Shown here one piece after another: positions 49,368 to 61,406 of a stretch of 64,000 nucleotides of DNA (the stretch's first letter is position 1; each line of letters starts with the position of its first letter). The stretch is from assembly GCA_943736015.1 (NCBI GenBank), contig OX031057.1, positions 51,909,001-51,973,000 on the forward strand, in the 5' to 3' direction. The DNA comes from Tridacna crocea. Taxonomy: Eukaryota > Mollusca > Bivalvia > Cardiida > Cardiidae. Position numbers and translations under genes: made by a program. Below the pieces are notes generated by a model. The model saw nothing but the letters and a program-made list of their open reading frames with translations, was not told the DNA's origin and made no database searches.

Positions 49368-52300
49368 CTAAGAAGAAAAAAAAAGAACAAATAAATCTTA
49401 CAAATCTAGAAAAAAAAAAATCTTTAACAATGATATAGATTAGTTTGATTAAAATGATAATGAGCATTCTTTCAACCAGCTATACATAACATCCTTCATC
49501 GTTTCCAGTTTTCTTTTCTTGCACATTTTTTAAGACTTCCTACGACAAAGCACTGGATTCCTAAGCTTTATTTCTTTGGAATAAATTTCTCTGTGTGCAG
49601 TCAACAATCAAACTAAGATGCGCTAGAAAACTTAGATTTGTTTAATACTTCGATCAAAAATCAAGTTAGTCGGACACAGTCATTAACTTTTCCTCACAAA
49701 TATCATTGGTTTACTTCAAAAACCTCGTAACTACAGCTTGTATCAGGGTGTAGTTAAGAGGTATTCGAAGTAAACCGACGAACTACATTTTAACGGTATT
49801 TCATACAATGAAGAATCATTCGAATTCTTGTTATGTGATAAGAAAGAATACTTGTTGTATTTTACATAAGAAAATACATAAACTATACCAACCTATCTCA
49901 CAATGTGGTCTGCCACCAACCCAAGTACCAAAGTTACATGTGAGGTACTTTTCATTCATTCCTGTAAGTCTGTATCCGGCAAAGCACTTGTATTTGGCGC
50001 GGAAACCATGCTTTTGACCTAAGAATATCCTCATGCCTTTATGGACTTGGGGTGGTGGACTTGCGCATGGAGCTATAAAACAGAACAAGATGAACTGCAT
50101 CAGGACTTGTAACAAGCAGATAGATTATTTCATAGGTCACTGAAACACTATTGCTCGATAGCCGTACACCGTTACTTAAAATAGCATATTGGGGCATCGC
50201 CTCTATTACGTTTGATAATATGTTTCATTGCAAACTATAAAGTTTCGGTCTTTGTATTGTTTAAACCAGAACACATGTCAGGTTTTTATATTACCTTTAG
50301 TAAAAACGCCATTTTAACAGTGATGATATCGTTTTTCTAGAGCCACAGTTTTTCTTCTACAAAGTAAATAATAGTTGTATACTAGATATATTGTTGCAGA
50401 TGAAAAGATCGATGGTCATGATGATGATGATGATGATGATAATGATGATGATGAGGGTCATCGTCATCATCATCATCATTATCATCCTTTGTGTTTATAT
50501 AAGTTCACCATAAAGTGTGATTGACTTGTTGACATCATCGATTATAATTGATGTTATTAAAACATTGACAATATCATATTTGCTGGAACTACTTTTTTGC
50601 ATAAATGAAAAAGACGGATAAAATAAGATTGATGTCTTCATTAGAAAATTGGTATCATTACAAATCTGATTGTAACATTCACTGTGGCAACATTACATTG
50701 TGTTTAAAATTCTTCATTCATTATGGTATCACAACCGATACCATAATAAGAAGACTCCATGTATTATATATTTCCAAACAGCGGTCCTCGAAATTAAATC
50801 GGTATAACTGTTTTGGTAGTAGTTAAGCTTATGGCGTAAAAATCTCGAGTTTTCTTCGTGAAGCAATCTACCTAGAAGCGTAAGGTATATTTCAGTGCTA
50901 ACTTGGATTCACGAAGTTTTAATGCAAGCGAATACTTACAAGGCACACATTTAGCAGTTGATGTCCAGGTACCGTTGTTACACTTGATACTCGAACCGTT
51001 GTGGGGCACCAGCCCGTTATTACACTGGTACTCGATCTGAACCCCATGATTTACGTAGACTGATTCCCGGCCTCCGACAAGTGTTCCATTGGGGATAACA
51101 GGTACTTGACATTGTCCTGTATAAATTTAACGTTTAGATTGGTTACGTCCCCTCATACAGCTAACAGTATTTTAGTATAAAGGGAACCAAAGTAGCCTGC
51201 GATACCTTTACAGGTCCAATAATCCCTTTTCATAGAGCATGACCACACAGACTTTTAACGACCCTGAGTAAGAAACCATTTGAAAATATTGTAGGAAAAG
51301 GAGAAAATGCTGATAAACAGCATTTTCTCCTTTTCCTACAATGTTTTCTACCCTTCATTAAACAAATTTTAATTTTCAACCTGGTTTATTTTGTCGTCTG
51401 GACTAGGCTGCAATCTGATCGCCTGGTAAAGAGTTAAATCTTTAAGTTCTCCACTAAAATTAGGAAACTGATAAACCGTAAAATAGCAATTAAAGACAGA
51501 CGGTAGAGTTTAAATATCCAGGCCCAACGTCATTCAAACTTTGATACTTTGTAAAAAAAAAGAAACTATACAATGAAGAACGATTTACTTGTACTGATAA
51601 CATCTATCTCATATCAGAGTTCGAAAATTCAAGACATAGCGAATATTGGTTTTTAAACTGTGAAAGATCGATCTTTCGTGGTAAAGAAAGAAATATTCTA
51701 TTTATTCTATGCTTTTAACCATTTCTGATGGAAACTTAATCAAAATCCAGTACAGTTCTTCACGGTTATTCCCCGTGGTGTACCCACTCCGCATTGCGAC
51801 GCATTAGGCCTACAATATTACGTCAAGCGCCAGAAATGTAAGGTAAATTACGTCATATTGGCATCTAGTTATAAGCATGCGTATTTTACCTAGGTAACTA
51901 GAACGCGCAAACAAATGTTTTTGCTCTCAATTAATGAGTTATAATACAAAAATCGGTATTTTCACTGGTCGTAACCATGAAATATCGAAAAGTATTTCAC
52001 CGATATTTCTCGCTAACCTACTGGAAAGCATGAAATAAAGCCTCAGTATCCAAAGCTATCACAAGAGTTTTAAAAGTCTTAAATGCTGTATTTCCAACCT
52101 TTTCCAACGATATTGAGATCCAACAACCGTACAAAAGAAGCCTTTCGAACACAAAATCTTGCAGTATAGAGATACATATTAAACGTTTACCGGATATGCC
52201 AATTCGAGGCTCTTCCATTTCAGCAGCAAATAAAGCTATGATGTCAAAAATATGGACAAATGAGGATACAAATATCTGACCGAGTAGAAAACATTGTGGG

Positions 52301-55300
52301 AAAAGGAGAAATTGCTCGTTACGAGCAATTTCTCCTTTTCCCACAATGTTTTCAAAAGCTGTCTGTTGTTGATACGTCAAAATAAGTACCTATGGAGTAA
52401 AGGGTTAAGACCTACCCCAACATTTAGGTGGTGGATACGACCATTCTCCGTTTTCTTGGCATCTAGTTTGGAAAGCCGGACCGTCAAAGGTGGTCCTTGT
52501 GTTACAGCTGTAATAATATTAAACGATTTATAGTCATGAATACAAATGTATTCTTGTGCGGCATAAAATCCGTCCTACAGATTCTAGGTAAGCTATTGTA
52601 GATTCATTTAAATATCCACTCAGTCTTGAAAAAATATAATCATAATCCACTGAAAAATGCAACAAAAACATGAGCAGCACTCTGGCATCTGATAACCAAG
52701 AGGCAGAATGACCCTTTGACCTGCATAGAATGCAGAATGACTCATGTGTATTCAAGTTTATACAATACAAACCAGGCTGATGTCTTAAAGAAAAAGAAAA
52801 GTAATGTCAGAAAATGTTTGATTCGAAAAAGAAAAATTATTTCGAATGTTTTCTCAATAAAGTTGTCTCTTCATGACTTTGAAAATTAATTGAATGCAAA
52901 TCTGACGTATTGACTACCTTGAGAAAGAAGGTTTGCATGCATTTTCTTATTTTTCAATCAATATTTTTCATCCTTTCAAAGATAAATTCAAGTGTTTGAA
53001 CCATAATTGAATTCTTGTCTGAGAATTTGTCAGTTAGGATGGCCATAGATTCTTGTGGTCTAGTAATTCATGAAGAGTTGACACTTTACTAAATAATCCA
53101 GGGTTTTCATGACCCTACTAGGCATTTCTTCTAAAAACATTTTGGGAAATGAGAAAATGCTGATGCTCAGCCATTTCTTTCTTTCTATTTCCACGCTATT
53201 TTCTTCCCGTTACTCTTCACAAAACGACAAAGTTTTGGACTAGTCAAATTTGAAAGCATTTGCAGACGATAAAATAAATGCAACTGAAAGAATGAGCTTT
53301 GTTTCGAGAAGATTAGACAACATTGTGGAAAAAGGAGAAAATGCTGGTTACCAGCATTTTCTTCTTTTCCTGCAATGTTTTCAAAAGACTTCTTTCTTTT
53401 TCAGAGTCGTAAAAACCAGGGATTGTTTAGTAAAGGGTTTAAAGAGATATCTTTTCATTTTAGCCACAATAAATGTGTCGTCTGCAAATGATATCAAAAT
53501 AAATGAATGGAAAATTTTTGATTTCGTGTGAAGGTGTAAGAAACTATTCAACTCGCCTGAAAAATATAATGGCCCCAACTGTCGTATGATGACCAATAAA
53601 ATAACCGTTATAAAAAGGACTGGGCCAACCACAGTTTATCTCTGTAAAAAAAAAAAAGAAAAAAAGATAACATACGGTTCACAACTATTGCTGTTTGAGA
53701 TATGGGAAAAGTTGAGAATAATTGTAGCACAAACTTATGTTAGCTCTTTACAAAACGAAATGAAAATGTTAGACTAGTTCAACTGAAATCAATTGCAGAG
53801 GACAGGTTAAACGTAACTCTAAAATTGAAATTTGTTTTCAACAGGGTAGAAAACATTCTGAGGAATGGGAGAAAATGCTTTCTCCTTTTCCCACAATGTC
53901 AAGGTCGTAAAATAAAGGAATTGTTTGGTAAAGAGTTAATCTATGTAAAAATTGGGTCCGTAAAGTTGGCTCAACGCTCAGTAATCGACATTCAGCTCAA
54001 AACCAACCTTGTTGAGCAAGCTCGACATTCCAGCTCAGAGGCCAGCTCAACAGCAAAAATACATATATATGTCAAAATCAAAGTCCCTTGAGCAAGCTCG
54101 ACATTCCAGTTCAACGGCCTGCTCAACAGCAAACATACTAGATACATGTCCGTTAAGCCAGCTCGACATTCAAGCTCTACCGTCAGATCAATAGTAAAAA
54201 TACTTAAACAAATATTTCAATCAATGTCCGTTGAGCCAGCTCGACATCCCAGCTCAACCGCCAGAACAAAGTCCGTTGAGCCAGCTCGACATTTCAGCTC
54301 AACTGCCAGCTCAACATCAAAAATACACATATATGTCAAAATCAAAGTCCGCTGGGCCAGCTCGACATTTCAGCTCAACTGCCAGCTCTACAGCAAAAAT
54401 ACACATAATAATTATGTCGAAATCAGAGTCCGTTGGGCCAGTCACACATTCCAGCTCAACTGACAGCTTAACAGTAGAAAAACTGATACATATATTTCGA
54501 TCAATGTCGGTTGAGTCAGCTCGAAATTCCAGCTAAACGGCCAACTCAACAGCAAAAATACATATATATTCAAATTCAAAATCCATTGAGCCAGCTCGAC
54601 ATTCCAGCTCTACCGCCAGCTCAACAGTAAAAATACTTATATATAATAATGTTTCGATAAATGTCCGTTGAGCCAGCTCGATATTCCAGCTCAACCGCCA
54701 GCCCAACAACAAAAATACTTATACATTTGCTTTGATCGTTGAGCCAGCTCGACATTCCAGCTCAACCGCCAGCATAACAGTAAAAATACTTATACATTTG
54801 TTTCAATCAATGTCCGTTGAGCCAGCTCGACATCCCGGCTCAATCGCCAGCTCCAACTCAACAGCAAAAATACATGTATATATACATGTAAAATCAAAGT
54901 CCGTTGAACCTGCTCGGCATTCCAGCTCAACCGCCAGCTCAACTGCAATTTACACTTATACATTTGCTTCGACCAATGCCCGTTGAGCCAGCTCGACATT
55001 CCAGCCCAACCGCCACCTCAACAGCAAAAATACTTATACATTTGCTTCGATCAATGTCCTTTGAGCCAGCTCGAAATTCTAGCTCAACAGCAAAAATACA
55101 TGTACATGCCAAAATCAAAAACCAATTGAGCCAGGTCGATATTCCAGCTCAACCGCAAGCTCAACAGTAAAACTACGTATACATATGTTTCGCTCAACGT
55201 CCGTTGATCCAGCTCGACATTCCAGCTACAACGGCCAACTCAACAACAAAAATATTAACATATGTCAAAAGCAAAGTCCGTTGGGCCAGTCGGCACACCA

Positions 55301-58300
55301 GCTCAACAGCAAAATTACTAGATCAATGTTCGTTGAGCCAGCTCGACATTCCAGCTCAACCGCCAGCTCAACAGTAAAAATACTTATACATGTACATAAT
55401 TATGTTTCGGTCAGTGTCCGTTGAGCCAGATCGATCTTCCAGCTCAACCCCCAGCCAAACAGCAAAAATACTTATACATTTGCTTCGATCGTTGAGCCAG
55501 CTCGACATTTCAGCTCAACCGCTAGCATAACAGTAAAAATACTTATACATATGTTTCAATGAATGTCCGTTGAGCCAGCTCGACATCCCAGCTCAATCGC
55601 CAGCTCAACAGTAAAAATACTTATACATATGTTTCGATCAATGTCCGTTGAGCCAGCTCGACATCCCAGCTCGACCGCCACCTCAGCAGCAAAAACACTT
55701 ATACATTTGCTTCGATCAATGTCCGTTGAGTCAGCTCGACATTCCAGCTCAACCGCCACCTCAACAGCAAAAACACTTATACATTTGCTTCGATCAATGT
55801 CCTTTGAGCCAGCTCGAAATTCCAGCTCAACCGCCCCCTCAACAGCAAAAATACATGTACATTTCAAAATCAAAAACCAATTGAGCCAGGTCGGTATTCC
55901 AGCTCAACCGCCAGCTCAACAGTAAAAATACGTATACATATGCTTCGTTCAATCTCCGTTGAGCCAGCTCGACATTCCAGCTAAACGGCCAACTCAATAA
56001 AAAAAATACAAATGTACTTACATATGTCAAAAGCAAAGTCCGTTGAGCCAGCTCAACACACCAGCTCAATGTTCAGCAAAACTACTAGATCAATGTCCGT
56101 TGAACCAGTTTGACATACCAGGTCAACCGCCAGCTCAACACCTGAAATACTTCTTCCATATGTTGCGATGATGTCCATTGAGCCAGCTCTACATTCCAGC
56201 TCAACGCTTAGCTCAACTATGAGCCAGAATCTTGAAAAAGGCTAAACAAATCAAATTTCACATTTTTAATTTTCTGAAAGGCTTATATTTGTTTTACAAA
56301 ATGTTGAAAATATTTTTCCACTGAAGTCATCCATCTTACAGAAAATTTGGAGTTTATTATAACTAAATAAAACGATCTCACAATAAATTTAAAGGACAAA
56401 CTTACTTTTCTTCTATCTTTCTTGTGCAGCAACCTCGAGCGTGAAAAATGGCGTGGCTTCGGTGTAACAAGGGAGAAAACTGTTTCGATGACATAACTAT
56501 ACCTGATGCTTACAACGAGCACACAGAAGTCTCGTGTTATTCGTGACACATTCAAATAATATGGTGGCATAGAACTGCCACCACATACCATGTAAAATTT
56601 TCGCGTTAAGAATGCCTGATATCATATTCATTTTCATAAAAAAATTCTTTTTGTCAAGATAATCATGAGCTTAACCAAGATATTTGGATTGTTAAGCGAA
56701 TCAATACGTACACAAGATAGAATGAGAAGTGTGTTTCAATGTCGAAGGGAGTCTTTTTTTGTATGCCACCCTGAGATATTTTCAGCACCCCTAATGATTG
56801 TTTAAATCTACCCAGGAACTGGCTCCGAAGTTGTTTTCAACCAAGTTGGCCAAAACAAGTCAAAAATAACTTCAGAGCCAAACTCCGGGTAGAAACAGGG
56901 ACAAAAAGACTGGCTCAACGGACCTTGATTTTGACATATATACATGTAAGTATTTTTGCTGTAAAGCTGGCGGTTGAGCTGAAATGTCGAGCTGGCTCAA
57001 CGGACATTGATCGAAACATATGTATAAGTATTTTTACTGTTAAGCTGACGATTGAGCTGGGATGTCGAGCTGGCTCAACGGATATGGATCTGGTATTTTT
57101 GCTGTTGTGCTGGTCGTTGAGTTGGAATGTGTAGCTGGCTCAATGGACTTTGATTTTGACATACATATGTATTTTTGCTGTAGGGCTGGCGATTGAGCTG
57201 AAATGTCGAGCTGGCTCAACGGACTTTGATTTTGACCAAGTTGGCCGAGACAAGTCAAAAATAACTTCAGAGTCAAACTCCGGGTAGAAACAAGGACAAA
57301 AAGACTGGCTCAAAGGACTCTGATTTTGACATATAAAAGTATGTTTACTGTTGAGCTGGCTGTTGAGCTTGAATGTCGAGCTGGGCTAACGGACATTGAT
57401 CGAAACATATGTATAAGTGCTGACTCAGCGGAAATTGATCGAAACATAGGTATAAGTATTTTTACTGTTGAGATGGCTGTTGAGGTGGAATGTCCAGCTG
57501 GTTCTACGGACATGGATCTAGTACTTTTTGCTGTTGTACTGGCCGCTGAGCTGGAAAGTCAAGCTGGCTCAATGGACTTTGATTTTGACATATATATGTA
57601 TTTTTGCAATTGAGCTGGTGCTTGAGCTGGAATGTCAAGCGGGCTGAACGGACATTAATCGAAATATATGTATAAGTATTTTCACTGGGCTGGCGAATGA
57701 GCTGGAATGTCGAGCTGGTGCAACAAACTTTGATTTTGACATATATATTTTCGTATTTTTTCTGTTGAGTTGGGTTGAGCTGAAATGTCGAGCTGGTTCA
57801 ACGAATTTTGATTTTACATGTATATGTATTTTTGCTGTTGATCTGTTGATTGAGCTGGAATGTCGAGCTGGCTCAACGGATATTGATTGAAACATGTATA
57901 AGTATATTTACTGTTGAGCTGGCGACTGAGCTGGAATGTCGAGCTTGCTCAACGGACATTGATTGAAACATATGTATAAGTATTGTTACTGTTGAGCTGG
58001 CGATTGAGCTGGAATGTCGAGCTGGCTCAATGGACATAGATCTAGTATGTTTGCTGTTGAACTGGCCGTTGAGCTGGAATGTCGAGCTGGCTCATCGGAA
58101 TTTGATTCTGACATATACATGTATTTTTTGCAGTTGAGCTGGTGGTTGAGCAGGAATGTCAAGCTGGCTCTACGGACTTTGATTTTTACATATATATGTA
58201 TTTTTGCAGTTGAGCTGGTCATAGAGATGGAATGTCGAGCTGGCTCAACAGGCATTGATCGAAACATATGTATAAGTATTTTTACTGTTGAGCTGGCAGT

Positions 58301-61300
58301 TGAGGTGGAGTAACGAACTGGCTCTATGGAGTTTAATTTTGACATGAATAATGTATTTTTGCTGTTGAGCTGGTGGTTGAACTGGGATGTAGAGCTGGCT
58401 CAATGGACTTTGATTTCGACATATATACCTATTTTACTGTTGAGCAGGCGGTTGAGCTGGGATGTCGAGCTGGCTCAACGGACTTTGGTTATTACATGTA
58501 CGTGTATATGTTTTTTTGCTGTTGAGCTGGCCGTTGGGCGGGAATGTCCAGCTGGCTCAACAAGGCTGGTGTTGAGCTGAATGTCGATTATGGAGCGTTG
58601 AGCCAACTTCAGCATTGACCCTGTAAAAGTTATCTCCCTTCCCTATTTCAGGAGACGAAAATTGTAGATTCTGGGTGTTTATTATGTGAAAAATTTGGTT
58701 AACTTATAAATACAGAGATATTGGTTTAGTCTGCGGGAAGCATAAATATATCAAGAGTTATTTTCAGTTGACTGATTGTGCAAACATTATTTCATTTATA
58801 TCACGGCGGCAAGTGGACCAAATCATGCTTTCCTGGAATTTCTTATACCAGTATTGTGCAAAGTGTTCTTTCAAAGCCACTGGGGCTGCTTTTCCACCTA
58901 AACTTTGTTGAAACAATGGTCACAGGAAAGAGAAGAGAACAATCCTGTCACAATAGCTATCATCAATTATCGAAAAGAAAGTGGCCGAGCCAGGGATCGA
59001 ATCATAGACCCCCATGTTCTCAAGTCCTATGTGCTACGGACTGAGTTATCAGGACTCTAGAAAGTAATTTTGAGAATTTATTTCATAATCGATGAAAATC
59101 TGTGGGCATTCACTATAACAGTGCCTTTTGTGAAAGAAAAAAAACGAATATCACGTACCCTCACACTCGGCTGTCAGGCCACTCCAGGTTCGATCGGACT
59201 GACATCTACGCTCGTTTGATCCCACATTCTTGTAACCTTCGCTGCATTTAAAACTTATAACAGTTCCGTATGCATTTCCATCACCGATCATCTGACCGTA
59301 AACAGGTGCGTAGAGAGTTTGGCACGTGACCGCTATAAATAGAATGTGATACCTTTTCCAGTCGTTAGGGCATCCAGAGCTCCAGATAAGCGAATTTGAT
59401 TGTATTTGAAATCGATATTTTCCTCTTCGAAAGCCTATGATGTGGGTATTCATTCGAATTGTCTCGATGAGACGATTTCAATGGTTACCCACAGCATTAG
59501 GGTTTAGTAGAGAATGATTAATATTTACATTTTTGAAATCAAAATCACTCCCTCTATCTGGAGTCCAGTCTCTATTCAACAATCGTTGTTACATTCATTC
59601 TTAGTCTTGTTCTCAAAGATTTGTTTTCAAAGAATGGCAGTCACACAACTCAGGGTCGTCTGGTAAAGAGTCCAAAGCGTTCGTCGGCAGGATTGTAAAA
59701 CACAACGTTGTCTGATTAAGAAATAATCTTCTTTCTTTCGTGGTTTATTGTTCGATAAACCACAGTTGTGAGTTATGAGGCACAATTAATAATCCAAAAG
59801 GGCGATAGCCCGAGTGATTTTTTTCAATGCGCTTCAAATCTCACAAAGTGGTTTATTGAACGATAAGCCACCATAGGAGGATTATTTTGATTGTAACATG
59901 CTTAATGAAAGGAAACAAGAGTACAAACGCGGATGCATATTACATTCCATTGAATACCTTTCTTAATTTATACAGAATGAAGTCACTCTATATAGAGTGA
60001 CGTCACTCTATATAGAATAACGTAGATTTTTCCACGCTTACGTTTCACTGTGTTTATAGTGCCGAATTCACGTGTCGTGTTAGAAAAAAAAATCGATTAA
60101 CTTGAGGTACTTACGTTCACAGACAGGCAGCTCGTTGCTCCAGCGACCATCAGCCTGACATACCCGCAGGCTGGATCCCTTGAGTTCGAACCCTTCGTGA
60201 CAAGTAAAGTCGACCTTGTGTGGATAGGTGAAAATGAATCCAGTCCTAAAGCCGTTTTCAATTTCTCCGGGAACGGAACAGCTGATTGCTGGGAAAAAAA
60301 TAAACAATATAGATTAGTCGTTTCCCTTGATACAATGCGGTATGAGGAAAAAAAACGAAGGAGATAAATTTGCAATCCATGTGGATCATTCAATCAAACG
60401 TAAATTGCTTCATCAACAATCCTACGACTTGACCTCTGTGCCACGGTGCAAAACACACATCCGGCGCAATGCAGAGAAATGACCCTCCCCTACAAAATGA
60501 CCCATGGGTCATTTCTTTATGCAGAGAAATGATCCATGGGTCATTTTGTAAAGGAAGGTCATTTCTCTGCATTACACAGGTAATGTAAGGATTACAAATG
60601 TACAGTCAGACATAAGTTAAGCATCACCAAAACTGACCAGTAATAGCCTATGTGCTTAGTCCAGCATAACTCGTGCCCACAGTTTGCCATTTCTGGGTTT
60701 TGGAAAGTTTTCTCGTAGCCATCCTTTCATTTGGCTCATAAAGCAGCCTGTTATTTGTCTAATGGGTCCGTGAATACATTGAAAATATACCCAATAAAAG
60801 GTAATCTATTAAACAAATTATGGCTGAATTTATTCTGGTGATGCTTAACTTATATCTGACTGTATATATTCAAAAGGGTTAATCCGATTTTTTCCATATT
60901 TTGACTTTAGATCAAAATAAAAATGTAGGATAATTAAAAATTGGTACAGGTAAGGTTACAGATAATCTATGCATGTGGCTGTTTTACAACTATAGTCTGT
61001 ACCAATAGTCCTGTTTAATAAGGGCTGTTGCCTCCCTTGAAAATTATGCCTCTAGCTCTTCAGCAATTTGAAAATAGTAAAGGTTGTTCCCCATGGATCA
61101 TGCTACTTCCGGAGAGGAAATAAAAGCGAATTTTCTGTGAAAGAATCCAACTTTATATCCTCATTCGTTTTGTTTATTGTATATACATGCAGATAAAGAA
61201 AAAACAATACTGCAGAACAAAGAGAATTACATGTGACAGCAGTTTATTCTTTTTAAGATTTTGATATATCTCAATTTTGGTTGCTACAAATGAGGATTTA

Positions 61301-61330
61301 ATTATCTATGGTTTAACACATTTCTCGATT

Positions 61331-61406
<76 letters not shown>

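Larger units (their letters stand above)
53944..58631. mobile_element. Foldback-type transposon with 78-bp repeat arms
   Basis: The element (53954-58621, 4.67 kb) starts GGGTCCG and ends as the inverse, GACCC. The outer 60 or so bases of the two ends are inverted copies (aagttggctcaacgct...cgacattcagctcaa on the left, its complement on the right). Inside are two opposed arrays of a 78-bp unit and a 0.68-kb spacer. TGTAAAAATT (53944-53953) and TGTAAAAGTT (58622-58631) flank it directly, a 10-bp target-site duplication with one mismatch. Long inverted repeats built of tandem units plus 9-10-bp duplications are the hallmarks of Foldback elements, which are linked to the Mutator superfamily. No transposase frame is visible, so it is non-autonomous. 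It sits in the intron between sushi domains 5 and 6. Confidence 0.75.

Noticed and set aside
56283..56591. Minus-strand 102-codon frame in the foldback spacer considered as a missing sushi exon
   Set aside because: It has no sushi cysteine spacing, and the missing half-domain was found at 53557-53641.
53825..58580. Many long frames with repeated peptides (for example MSVEPARHPSS) in the 78-bp arrays
   Set aside because: The 78-bp period is a multiple of three, so frames stay open on both strands. There are no splice or start signals and the arrays are arms of a transposon.
58985..59056. Possible genuine tRNA gene on the minus strand
   Set aside because: A and B boxes are present, but I did not find a good acceptor stem pairing, and SINE body sequence follows directly.
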